In this document: positions 9,967 to 20,445 of the stretch, piece by piece
Numbering within the stretch: the stretch's first letter is position 1
How the letters are laid out: each line of letters starts with the position of its first letter
From: Anas platyrhynchos
Lineage: Eukaryota > Chordata > Aves > Anseriformes > Anatidae
DNA: 64,000 bases
NCBI RefSeq assembly: GCF_047663525.1
Contig: NC_092603.1
Coordinates: 1,694,001-1,758,000 of the forward strand
Direction of reading: 5' to 3'
Translations under genes and position numbers: made by a program
The notes under the pieces: model-generated
What the model was told of the DNA's origin: nothing
Databases searched by the model: none
What the model saw: the letters and a program-made list of their open reading frames with translations, nothing else

Positions 9967-11647
9967 ATGCAGCCCTGTTGCCTTCTCCTCTTCCCCTTCT
10001 TCTTCTTCTTTCCTGGGACGTGGGCAGAGCTGGAGGGTAAGTAGAAGCTCACCCCAATCTGCTCCCCTTCCTCTACTCTCCCCCCTGCTCCACATGTTGT
10101 CCTTCACAGGGCCATGGTCAAGCTGGGGGGCCAGAGCTGGGGCTGCTGAAGTGGTGGGGGGGTGCAGGGGACCCCAAGAAGTTGAGAGGGCCTGACAAAA
10201 GTGGCATCACTTTCCCCAGCTCTCTCCCCCCTCTCCAGCAGGCTCTCACATGCTCCATTTACGCCATTTCGTCACCTTCCAAAATGCTACGTCCATGCAA
10301 TTGCGGGGGCTTGGCTTCATGGGGGACATCAAAATTGGTTCCCTGGACAGCCTCACTGGGGACATCCATTATTACAAGACCTGGCTGCGTTCAGCCCTGT
10401 CCAAAGGTGACTGGGATGTCATCGAGAGCTCCATCAAGTCATACCTGCGGGATTTCAACAGCCTGGTGCAGAAGCTCACCAACCACATCAGAATGTCCTG
10501 TACGTGCCCACAGTCCCCCCTCCATTTCCAAGTGACCCCTCGGGCATGAGCCAAGTCTGGTGGGCACCTCCACAGGCCAGGCTTCTGCAGAGCCCTTTCG
10601 GATGGGGACGCAACTCAAGCGGACCCCCTAAGGCTCCTGAGGGGACGCAATACTGAACACCCCACATATCCCCTCTACCCTCCACATCCTGTCTCCCCCC
10701 AGATCCTTTTGTCTTCCAGACCTCTAGAGGCTGCCAGCTCCAGCCCAACGGGACTACCAGATCTTTCTTTGTCATTGGCTATGAGGGCCAGGACTTGATC
10801 CGGTTCCACATGAACAAGGGAACTTGGGATCGGGTGCCAGATAATGAGATGTCAGCAACCGCTGAGCATTTGTTGAACAATGCCACCACCCTCAATGAGC
10901 TGATACAAGTGTTCTTCAGTGTCACCTGTTTTGACATTTTGGAAAGGTTGATTGAGTACGGGAGGGCAGATCTGGAGAGACAAGGTAAGACCCTCCTCAA
11001 CCCTGGCACAGCCACCCGAAAGTCTCCCCTCTGACAACAGGGATAAGCAGTGCCCCTGCTGGGCTCCCCTTAGCCCTCACTCTCACCCCACAGAGCTGCC
11101 CACTGCCACCGTCTTTGCCCGCAAAGCTGGCCCAGCCCAGCTCCTGCTGGTTTGCCGCATCACCGGCTTCTACCCACGGCCCATCAGCGTGGCCTGGCTG
11201 CGGGACGGCCACGAGGTGCCACCGGGCCCGGCCCTGAACACCAGCGCTGTCCTACCCAACGCCGACCTCACCTACCAGGTCTACAGTGGCCTGACCGTGG
11301 CTCCCCGTGATGGGCACAGCTACGCCTGCCGCGTTCGCCACCGCAGCCTGGGCACCCGCAGCCTCCTCGTCCCCTGGGGTAGGTGCCTCTGGGATGGGGC
11401 TCCTGAGCTGTCCTGATGGAGCAGAGCAGGAAAGCTGATGGGCTTGTGTTCCTCAGGGCAATCAAATGCTGGGCTGATCGCAGGGCTTGTGGTTGCTCTG
11501 CTGGCAGCTGTGGTTGTGATTGGTGCACTTTGGGTGTGGAGATACAGGTAAGGCCCCTTCTGCCCTGCTGTGTACCTGGGAAATCCCTGCTGGGGAGCTC
11601 CCCAGAGCCATCCCACCATCCTCTCCTGTTTTAGGAAGCGCCATTAA
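9967..11647 (+). CDS. CD1: CD1 antigen-presenting glycoprotein, tandem copy 1
   Basis: Exons 9967-10036, 10239-10499, 10703-10984, 11094-11378, 11457-11547 and 11635-11647 join in phase into 333 residues. The product has a signal peptide (MQPCCLLLFPFFFFFPGTWA), alpha1 with an NAT site and the SSIKSYLRDF helix, alpha2 (YPFVFQ start; GCQLQPNGT and VTCFDI cysteines; NAT site), Ig-like alpha3 (ELPTATVFARK ... CRITGFYPRP ... YACRVRH) and a membrane helix (GLIAGLVVALLAAVVVIGAL). The tail is only WRYRKRH with no tyrosine or dileucine sorting motif. It is the most divergent of the four plus copies: for example MLHLRHF against MLQLLHF in alpha1, TSRGCQLQ against SSISCKLE in alpha2, and ILERLIEYGRADLERQ against ILERFIEYGRASLERH. 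The start ATG has A at -3 and lies at the same place in all copies. Expected role is presentation of lipid antigen with beta2-microglobulin. Confidence 0.92.
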
Positions 11648-12184
11648 ATGGAAGAATGAGGCCCAGCAGCTTTCTCCTGAGCACAGCAGCCCTGTTTGCT
11701 TCAAACCCTCACCTTGGGCACAACCTCCACCTCCCTCTGTTGTGACAAAGCTCCAGGCACCACCAGGAGCAAGATCATCTCAGCAGGGAGCCACAGCTGG
11801 GAAAGATGTGGTACTCAAGCCCTGCTGTTATTTGCATTATGGACAAGGATGCAAGTCCTCACCTGTTACACGTAATCACTTTGTGCCTCATGGCACTACC
11901 TATGCACCTGCTGAGGCTTCTTCAGGCACACCAGTCCCCTGTAGCAATTTCTTTCAGGTCCAGTATGATAACAGTACTGTCAGCAGGCAGTGCGCTGCAC
12001 CCCTTCCATTGTCACTTTCTAGATATTCCTCTTAAAACTGCTTTTATTAACCATATTCCAGAAATTGCTGTGCTTAACCTGACCTGTTACACACGGGGTA
12101 AGTGCACACAAGTTGTGTTTATGGCACCAAGGAGCACTGCACTCTGAGGTGATCTGAGGGAGCTGCAGGCATGGATAAAACGAA

Positions 12185-12190
12185 AATAAA
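12185..12190 (+). terminator. Polyadenylation signal, CD1 copy 1
   Basis: AATAAA lies 540 bases after the stop codon and is conserved in all four plus copies, followed by a GT/T-rich stretch (GATGTTTTTGCTAAGATCAC). Confidence 0.65.
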
Positions 12191-12529
12191 CCACTGATGT
12201 TTTTGCTAAGATCACGTGCCTTTTATAAAGGTTTCTTTGGGCTCGGGGAGGGTTTGGTCAGCTTGAGCCCAGCACTGCTGAAATTATCAGCACTAACTTC
12301 AGGGATTCAGGCGAGTTAAGAGAAGCAGTAGAAAAAGGGAGCCAAGCATTGCGGGGCTATGGATTCTGCGGCTGGGAGGGGGATCCCGGGCCCTGGGCTA
12401 GACTCCCCGTGGGGCTGGGAGGCTGTAGCACTGGTGACGCAGGGCCCTCACCACTGAGAGACCCGGTGGGAAGGGGTGCCTGGAGGAAGAGGGGGGACTG
12501 TGGCCCCTGTGGGGACCACAGGATCCAGC

Positions 12530-13150
12530 GGGTCCTGAGGGGACTGCGGGGAGCAGTGGGGAGTGGAGAGCAATGCAAAGAGGAACGGTCACTGAGGAGG
12601 TCCTGTGGGGACTGCCGGTCACCTGAGGGGACTTCAAGAACCAGCAGGGACTTGACCTGAGGGTCTGAGGCCCTGAGGAGACTGAGTGGACCGGTGGCCG
12701 CTTGAAGGGCAGTTTTGAAGATCAGCCATCACCTGAGGGGACTGCAGAGACCACCGTCCCCCCGTTCCCTCCCTCGCTAGCTGCACCACGGCCGCCCTTT
12801 GGCATCCAGCAGCTGCTCTCTTGCCTCACTGCCTTTCCTGCAGTGTACCTGTCCCTCCTGACAGGGCCACCAGTTCCTGGCAGGGAGGAGAGAGAGCAGC
12901 TGCTGGATGCCAAAGGGCGGCCGTGGTGCAGCTAGCGAGGGAGGGAACGGGGGGACGGTGGTCTCTGCAGTCCCCTCACGTGATGGCTGATCTTCAAAAC
13001 TGCCCTTCAAGCGGCCACCGGTCCACTCAGTCTCCTCAGGGCCTCAGACCCTCAGCTCAGGTGACCAGCAGTCCCCGCAGGACTTGGTGACCATTCCTCT
13101 TTGCATTGCCCTCCGCTGAGCGCTGCTGCCCACAACCCCCTCAGTGCTTT
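12530..13150. repeat. Large palindrome between CD1 copies 1 and 2
   Basis: The left arm (about 12530-12840) and right arm (about 12880-13150) are imperfect reverse complements, with the centre near 12860. Both strands therefore translate to the same stretch beginning MKGSFEDQPS (12702 on plus, 13010 on minus). Landmarks repeated in mirror are AGCAATGCAAAGAGGAA, GACCGGTGGCCGCTTGAAGG, GAAGATCAGCCATCAC and CCACGGCCGCCCTTTGGCAT. The left arm matches the 3' flank of the array and the right arm its 5' flank, so the spacer is an arm-to-arm fusion. Confidence 0.85.
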
Positions 13151-13331
13151 GCTCAGGGGATCGGGGAAACTTGGCACAAGGCCAAGCTTTGCCTCCCTCA
13201 TTGTCTTGGGGTGCAAGTGCAGCCCTAGGAGAACCCACCAAGGCCCCTAGACCTGGCAGCCCTGGGTGTCCCAGCCCAGCTCTTGACAGAGGGCACCTTA
13301 GGGCCCACCCCAAAACCGCAACGCCAGCTCC

Positions 13332-13336
13332 ATTGG
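13332..13336 (+). promoter_or_regulatory. Inverted CCAAT box upstream of CD1 copy 2
   Basis: ATTGG sits 117 bases before the first base of the ATG, in the same context (CTCCATTGGCTGTCAG) as in the other plus copies. Confidence 0.4.
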
Positions 13337-13452
13337 CTGTCAGGGCACTCAGTGCCACCACTGATATCAGAGTCACCCTGGGGAGAAGTAAGCAGCCCAC
13401 ACAGCTCCATCTTCCAACTTCTGTGTTTGCCTGTGGCCTTGCTGTGGATACC

Positions 13453-15139
13453 ATGCAGCCCTGTTGCCTTCTCCTCTTCCCCTTCTTCTTCTTCTTTCCT
13501 GGGACGTGGGCAGAGCTGGAGGGTAAGTAGAAGCTCACCCCAATCTGCTCCCCTTCTTCTACTCCCCCCCCTGCTCCACATGTCATCCTTCACAGGGCCA
13601 GGGTCAAGCTGGGGGGCCAGAGCTGGGGCTGCTGAAGTGGTAGGGGGAGGTGCAGGGGACCCCAAGAAGTTGAGAGGGCCTGACAAAAGTGGCATCACTT
13701 TCCCCAGCTCTCTTCCCCCTCTCCAGCAGGCTCTCACATGCTCCAGCTACTCCATTTCGTCACCTTCCAAAATGCCACATCCATGCAAGTGGGGGGCCTT
13801 GGCCTCGTGGGGGACATCAAAATTGGTTCGCTGGACAGACGCACCGGGGACATCCATTACCACCAGCCCTGGCTGCGTCCAGCCCTGCCCAAAGGTGACT
13901 GGGATGTCATTGAGAGCTCCATCAAGTCATACGTGCGGGATTTCAACAGCCTGGTGCAGAAGCTCACCAACCACATCAGAATGTCCTGTACGTGCCCACA
14001 GTCCCCCCTCCATTTCCAAGTGACCCCTTGGGGGCATGAGCTAAGGCTGGTGGGCACCTCCACGGGCCTGGCTTCTGCAGAACCCTTGGGGATGGAGATG
14101 CAACTCAAGCGGACCCCCTAAGGCTCCCGAGGGGACGCAATTCTGAACACCCCTCATATCCCCTCCACCCTCCACATCCTGTCTCCCCCCAGACCCTTTC
14201 GTGTTCCAGTCATCCATAAGCTGCAAGCTCGAGCCCAACAGGACTACCAGGACATTCCTTGCCATTGCCTATGAGGGCGAGGACTTGCTCCAGTTCCACC
14301 TGAACAAGGGAACTTGGGATCGGGTGCCAGATAATGAGATGTCAGCAACCGCTGAGCATTTGTTGAACAATGCCACCACCCTCAATGAGCTGATACAAGT
14401 GCTCCTCAATGTCACCTGTGTTGACATTTTGGAAAGGTTCATTGAGTACGGGAGGGCATCTCTAGAGAGACATGGTAAGACCCTCCTCAACCCTGGCACA
14501 GCCACCTGAAAGTCTCCCCTCTGACAACAGGGAGCCAAGCAGTATTCCTGCTAGGCTCCCCTTGGCTCTCACTCTCACCCCACAGAGCTGCCCACTGCCA
14601 CCGTCTTTGCCCGCAAAGCTGGCCCAGCCCAGCTCCTGCTGGTTTGCCGCATCACCGGCTTCTACCCACGGCCCATCAGCGTAGCCTGGCTGCGGGACGG
14701 CCACGAGGTGCCACCGGGCCCGGCCCTGAACACCAGCGCTGTCCTACCCAACGCCGACCTCACCTACCAGGTCTACAGTGGCCTGACCGTGGCCCCCCGT
14801 GATGGGCACAGCTACGCCTGCCGCATTCGCCACCGCAGCCTGGGCACCCGCAGCCTCCTCATCCCCTGGGGTAGGTGCCTCTGGGATGGGGCTCCTGAGC
14901 TGTGCTGATGGAGCAGAGCAGGAAAGATGACGGGCTTGTGTTCCTCAGGGCAATCAAATGCTGGGCTGATCGCAGGGCTTGTGGTTGCTCTGCTGGCAGC
15001 TGTGGTTGTCATTGGTGCACTTTGGGTGTGGAGATACAGGTAAGGCCCCTTCTGCCCTGCTGTGTACCTGGGAAATCCCTGCTGGAGAGCTCCCCAGAGC
15101 CATTCAACTATCCTCTCCTGTTTTAGGAAGCGCCATTAA
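13453..15139 (+). CDS. CD1: CD1 antigen-presenting glycoprotein, tandem copy 2
   Basis: Exons 13453-13522, 13727-13987, 14193-14474, 14586-14870, 14949-15039 and 15127-15139 splice in phase to 333 residues. The signal peptide equals that of copy 1. Alpha1 reads MLQLLHFVTFQNATSM and carries the helix SSIKSYVRDF. Alpha2 has SSISCKLEPNRT, NATTL and NVTCVDI, giving two cysteines and three glycosylation sequons. Alpha3 is Ig-like with NTS. The helix and short WRYRKRH tail match copy 1. The deduced protein is identical to that of copy 3. The gene sits between two palindromic spacers and would be expressed from its own repeat-borne promoter. All exons are intact, so it looks functional. Confidence 0.92.
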
Positions 15140-15677
15140 ATGGAAGAATGAGGCCCAGCAGCTTTCTCCTGAGCACAGCAGCCCTGTCTGCTTCAAACCC
15201 TCACCTTGGGCACAGCCTCCATCTCCCTCTGCTGTGACAAAGCTCCAGGCACCACCAGGAGCAAGATCATCTCAGCAGGGTGCCACAGCTGGGAAAGATG
15301 TGGTACTCAAGCCCTGCTGTTATTTGCATAATGGACAAGGATGCAAGTCCTCACCTGTTACACGTAATCACTTTGTGCCTCATGGCACTGCCTATGCACC
15401 TGCTGAGGCTTCTTCAGGCACACCAGTCCTCTGTAGCAATTTCTTTCAGGTCCAGTATGATAACAGTACTGTCAGCAGGCAGTGCGCTGCACCCCTTCCA
15501 TTGTCACTTTCTAGATATTCCTCTTAAGAGCTGCTTTTATTAACCATATTGCAGAAATAGCTGTGCTTAATCCGACCTGTTACACACAGGGTAAGTGCAC
15601 ACAAGTTGTGTTTATGGCACCAAGGAGCACTGCACTCTGAGGTGATCTGAGGGAGCTCCAGGCATGGATAAAACGAA

Positions 15678-15683
15678 AATAAA
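15678..15683 (+). terminator. Polyadenylation signal, CD1 copy 2
   Basis: AATAAA 539 bases after the stop, in the same context as in copy 1 (GATAAAACGAAAATAAACC). Confidence 0.65.
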
Positions 15684-16029
15684 CCACTGATGTTTTTGCT
15701 AAAATCATGTGCCTTTTATAAAGGTTTCTGTGGGCTCGGGGAGGGTTTGGCCAGCTTGGACGCAGCACTGCTGAAATTATCAGCACTAACTTCAGGGCTT
15801 CAGGCTAGTTAAGAGAAGCAGTAGAAAAAAAGAGCCGAGCATTGCGGGGCCATGGATTCTGCGGCTGGGAGGGGGATCCCAGGCCCTGGGCTAGGCTCCC
15901 CGTGGGGCTCGGAGGCTGTAGAATGGGGCACATGGGGCCCTGACCACTGAGAGACCTGGTGGGAAGGGGCACCCGGAGGAAGAGGGGGTACTGTAGCCCC
16001 TGTGGGGGGGACCACAGGACCCAGCGGGT

Positions 16030-16640
16030 CCTGAGGGGACTGCGCGGAGCAGTGGGGAGTGGAGGGCAATGCGAAGAGGAACGGTCACTGAGGAGGTCCT
16101 GTGGGGACTGCCGGTCACCTGAGGGGACTTCAAGAACCAGCAGGGACTTGACCTGAGGCTTTGAGGCCCTGAGGAGTCTGAGGGGACCGGTGGCCGCTTG
16201 AAGGGCAGCTTTGAAGATCAGCCATAACCTGAGGGGACTGCAGAGACCACCGTCCCCCCGTTCCCTCCCTTGCCAGCTGCACCACGGCCGCCCTTTGGCA
16301 TCCAGCAGCTGCTCTCTTGCCTCCCTGCCTTTCCTGCAGTGTCCCCGTCCCTCCTGACAGGGCCTCCAGTGCCTGGCTGGCAGGCGAGAGAGCAGCTGCT
16401 GGGATGCCAAAGCGCAGCCGTGGTGCAGCTGGCGAGGGAGGGAACGGGGGGACGGTGGTCCCTGCAGTCCCCTCAGGTGATGGCTGATCTTCAAAACTGC
16501 CCTTCAAGCGGCCACTGGTCCCCTCAGTCTCCTTGGGGCCTCAGACCCTCAGCTCAGGTGACCAGCAGTCCCCGCAGGACTTGGTGACCGTTCCTCTTTG
16601 CATTGCCCTCCACTGAGCGCTGCTGCCCACAATCCCCTCA
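16030..16640. repeat. Large palindrome between CD1 copies 2 and 3
   Basis: Same arm-to-arm arrangement as between copies 1 and 2. The arms lie at about 16030-16330 and 16375-16640 around a centre near 16350. The central stretch contains CCTCCTGACAGGGCCTCCAG. It is the same sequence as the spacer between copies 3 and 4. Confidence 0.85.
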
Positions 16641-16828
16641 GTGCTTTGCTCAGGGGATCGGGGAAACTTGGCACAAGGCCAAGCTTTGCCTCCCTCATTG
16701 TCTTGGGGTGCAAGTGCAGCCCTAGGAGAACCCACCCAGGCCCCTAGACCTGGCAGCCCTGGGTGTCCCAGCCCAGCTCTTGACAGAGGGCACCTTAGGG
16801 CCCACCCCAAAACCGCAACGCCAGCTCC

Positions 16829-16833
16829 ATTGG
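16829..16833 (+). promoter_or_regulatory. Inverted CCAAT box upstream of CD1 copy 3
   Basis: ATTGG in the conserved context CTCCATTGGCTGTCAG, 121 bases before the ATG. Confidence 0.4.
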
Positions 16834-16949
16834 CTGTCAGGGCACTCAGTGCCACCACTGATATCAGAGTCACCCTGGGGAGAAGTAAGCAGCCCACACA
16901 GCTCCATCTTCCAACTTCTGTGTTTGCCTGTGGCCTTGCTGTGGATACC

Positions 16950-18635
16950 ATGCAGCCCTGTTGCCTTCTCCTCTTCCCCTTCTTCTTCTTCTTTCCTGGG
17001 ACGTGGGCAGAGCTGGAGGGTAAGTAGAAGCTCACCCCAATCTGCTCCCCTTCCTCTACTCTCCCCCCTGCTCCACATACCCTCCTTCACAGGGCCATGG
17101 TCAAGCTGGGGGGCCAGAGCTGGGGCTGCTGAAGTAGTGGTGGGGGTGCAGGGGACCCCAAGAAGCTGTCAGGGCCTGACAAAAGTGGCATCACTTTCCC
17201 CAGCTCTCTCCCCCCTCTCCAGCAGGCTCTCACATGCTCCAGCTACTCCATTTCGTCACCTTCCAAAATGCCACATCCATGCAAGTGGGGGGCCTTGGCC
17301 TCGTGGGGGACATCAAAATTGGTTCGCTGGACAGACGCACCGGGGACATCCATTACCACCAGCCCTGGCTGCGTCCAGCCCTGCCCAAAGGTGACTGGGA
17401 TGTCATTGAGAGCTCCATCAAGTCATACGTGCGGGATTTCAACAGCCTGGTGCAGAAGCTCACCAACCACATCAGAATGTCCTGTACGTGCCCACAGTCC
17501 CCCCTCCATTTCCAAGTGACCCCTTGGGGGCATGAGCCAAGGCTGGTGGGCACCTCCACGGGCCTGGCTTCTGCAGAACCCTTGGGGATGGAGATGCAAC
17601 TCAAGCGGACCCCCTAAGGCTCCCGAGGGGACGCAATTCTGAACACCCCTCATATCCCCTCCACCCTCCACATCCTGTCTCCCCCCAGACCCTTTCGTGT
17701 TCCAGTCATCCATAAGCTGCAAGCTCGAGCCCAACAGGACTACCAGGACATTCCTTGCCATTGCCTATGAGGGCGAGGACTTGCTCCAGTTCCACCTGAA
17801 CAAGGGAACTTGGGATCGGGTGCCAGATAATGAGATGTCAGCAACCGCTGAGCATTTGTTGAACAATGCCACCACCCTCAATGAGCTGATACAAGTGCTC
17901 CTCAATGTCACCTGTGTTGACATTTTGGAAAGGTTCATTGAGTACGGGAGGGCATCTCTAGAGAGACATGGTAAGACCCTCCTCAACCCTGGCACAGCCA
18001 CCTGAAAGTCTCCCCTCTGACAACAGGGAGCCAAGCAGTATTCCTGCTAGGCTCCCCTTGGCTCTCACTCTCACCCCACAGAGCTGCCCACTGCCACCGT
18101 CTTTGCCCGCAAAGCTGGCCCAGCCCAGCTCCTGCTGGTTTGCCGCATCACCGGCTTCTACCCACGGCCCATCAGCGTAGCCTGGCTGCGGGACGGCCAC
18201 GAGGTGCCACCGGGCCCGGCCCTGAACACCAGCGCTGTCCTACCCAACGCCGACCTCACCTACCAGGTCTACAGTGGCCTGACCGTGGCCCCCCGTGATG
18301 GGCACAGCTACGCCTGCCGCATTCGCCACCGCAGCCTGGGCACCCGCAGCCTCCTCATCCCCTGGGGTAGGTGCCTCTGGGATGGGGCTCCTGAGCTGTG
18401 CTGATGGAGCAGAGCAGGAAAGATGACGGGCTTGTGTTCCTCAGGGCAATCAAATGCTGGGCTGATCGCAGGGCTTGTGGTTGCTCTGCTGGCAGCTGTG
18501 GTTGTCATTGGTGCACTTTGGGTGTGGAGATACAGGTAAGGCCCCTTCTGCCCTGCTGTGTACCTGGGAAATCCCTGCTGGAGAGCTCCCCAGAGCCATT
18601 CAACTATCCTCTCCTGTTTTAGGAAGCGCCATTAA
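16950..18635 (+). CDS. CD1: CD1 antigen-presenting glycoprotein, tandem copy 3
   Basis: Exons 16950-17019, 17223-17483, 17689-17970, 18082-18366, 18445-18535 and 18623-18635, all with canonical borders, give 333 residues with no difference from copy 2 in any domain. From alpha2 onward, including introns and the 3' region, the DNA also looks identical to copy 2, while the first intron differs slightly. Two genes with one product in a perfect tandem repeat can mean a very recent duplication, ongoing homogenisation, or an assembly error. The function is the same as for copy 2: a class I-like lipid-presenting molecule with a sorting-motif-free tail. Confidence 0.9.
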
Positions 18636-19173
18636 ATGGAAGAATGAGGCCCAGCAGCTTTCTCCTGAGCACAGCAGCCCTGTCTGCTTCAAACCCTCAC
18701 CTTGGGCACAGCCTCCATCTCCCTCTGCTGTGACAAAGCTCCAGGCACCACCAGGAGCAAGATCATCTCAGCAGGGTGCCACAGCTGGGAAAGATGTGGT
18801 ACTCAAGCCCTGCTGTTATTTGCATAATGGACAAGGATGCAAGTCCTCACCTGTTACACGTAATCACTTTGTGCCTCATGGCACTGCCTATGCACCTGCT
18901 GAGGCTTCTTCAGGCACACCAGTCCTCTGTAGCAATTTCTTTCAGGTCCAGTATGATAACAGTACTGTCAGCAGGCAGTGCGCTGCACCCCTTCCATTGT
19001 CACTTTCTAGATATTCCTCTTAAGAGCTGCTTTTATTAACCATATTGCAGAAATAGCTGTGCTTAATCCGACCTGTTACACACAGGGTAAGTGCACACAA
19101 GTTGTGTTTATGGCACCAAGGAGCACTGCACTCTGAGGTGATCTGAGGGAGCTCCAGGCATGGATAAAACGAA

Positions 19174-19179
19174 AATAAA
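19174..19179 (+). terminator. Polyadenylation signal, CD1 copy 3
   Basis: AATAAA 539 bases after the stop, identical in context to copy 2. Confidence 0.65.
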
Positions 19180-19525
19180 CCACTGATGTTTTTGCTAAAA
19201 TCATGTGCCTTTTATAAAGGTTTCTGTGGGCTCGGGGAGGGTTTGGCCAGCTTGGACGCAGCACTGCTGAAATTATCAGCACTAACTTCAGGGCTTCAGG
19301 CTAGTTAAGAGAAGCAGTAGAAAAAAAGAGCCGAGCATTGCGGGGCCATGGATTCTGCGGCTGGGAGGGGGATCCCAGGCCCTGGGCTAGGCTCCCCGTG
19401 GGGCTCGGAGGCTGTAGAATGGGGCACATGGGGCCCTGACCACTGAGAGACCTGGTGGGAAGGGGCACCCGGAGGAAGAGGGGGTACTGTAGCCCCTGTG
19501 GGGGGGACCACAGGACCCAGCGGGT

Positions 19526-20136
19526 CCTGAGGGGACTGCGCGGAGCAGTGGGGAGTGGAGGGCAATGCGAAGAGGAACGGTCACTGAGGAGGTCCTGTGG
19601 GGACTGCCGGTCACCTGAGGGGACTTCAAGAACCAGCAGGGACTTGACCTGAGGCTTTGAGGCCCTGAGGAGTCTGAGGGGACCGGTGGCCGCTTGAAGG
19701 GCAGCTTTGAAGATCAGCCATAACCTGAGGGGACTGCAGAGACCACCGTCCCCCCGTTCCCTCCCTTGCCAGCTGCACCACGGCCGCCCTTTGGCATCCA
19801 GCAGCTGCTCTCTTGCCTCCCTGCCTTTCCTGCAGTGTCCCCGTCCCTCCTGACAGGGCCTCCAGTGCCTGGCTGGCAGGCGAGAGAGCAGCTGCTGGGA
19901 TGCCAAAGCGCAGCCGTGGTGCAGCTGGCGAGGGAGGGAACGGGGGGACGGTGGTCCCTGCAGTCCCCTCAGGTGATGGCTGATCTTCAAAACTGCCCTT
20001 CAAGCGGCCACTGGTCCCCTCAGTCTCCTTGGGGCCTCAGACCCTCAGCTCAGGTGACCAGCAGTCCCCGCAGGACTTGGTGACCGTTCCTCTTTGCATT
20101 GCCCTCCACTGAGCGCTGCTGCCCACAATCCCCTCA
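19526..20136. repeat. Large palindrome between CD1 copies 3 and 4
   Basis: Arms at about 19526-19826 and 19871-20136, centre near 19850. It is the 3,496-bp-shifted twin of the spacer between copies 2 and 3. Confidence 0.85.
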
Positions 20137-20324
20137 GTGCTTTGCTCAGGGGATCGGGGAAACTTGGCACAAGGCCAAGCTTTGCCTCCCTCATTGTCTT
20201 GGGGTGCAAGTGCAGCCCTAGGAGAACCCACCCAGGCCCCTAGACCTGGCAGCCCTGGGTGTCCCAGCCCAGCTCTTGACAGAGGGCACCTTAGGGCCCA
20301 CCCCAAAACCGCAACGCCAGCTCC

Positions 20325-20329
20325 ATTGG
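20325..20329 (+). promoter_or_regulatory. Inverted CCAAT box upstream of CD1 copy 4
   Basis: ATTGG in the conserved context CTCCATTGGCTGTCAG, 121 bases before the ATG. Confidence 0.4.
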
Positions 20330-20445
20330 CTGTCAGGGCACTCAGTGCCACCACTGATATCAGAGTCACCCTGGGGAGAAGTAAGCAGCCCACACAGCTC
20401 CATCTTCCAACTTCTGTGTTTGCCTGTGGCCTTGCTGTGGATACC

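Noticed and set aside
9739-10107. Minus-strand frames over the CD1 signal exons, repeated at each copy
   Set aside because: They recur only because the CD1 unit is tandemly repeated. They are antisense to the well-supported signal peptide exon.
12702-13010. Similar MKGSFEDQPS frames on both strands in the CD1 spacers
   Set aside because: The same translation on both strands is the outcome of the palindrome, not evidence for a gene. No domain is seen.
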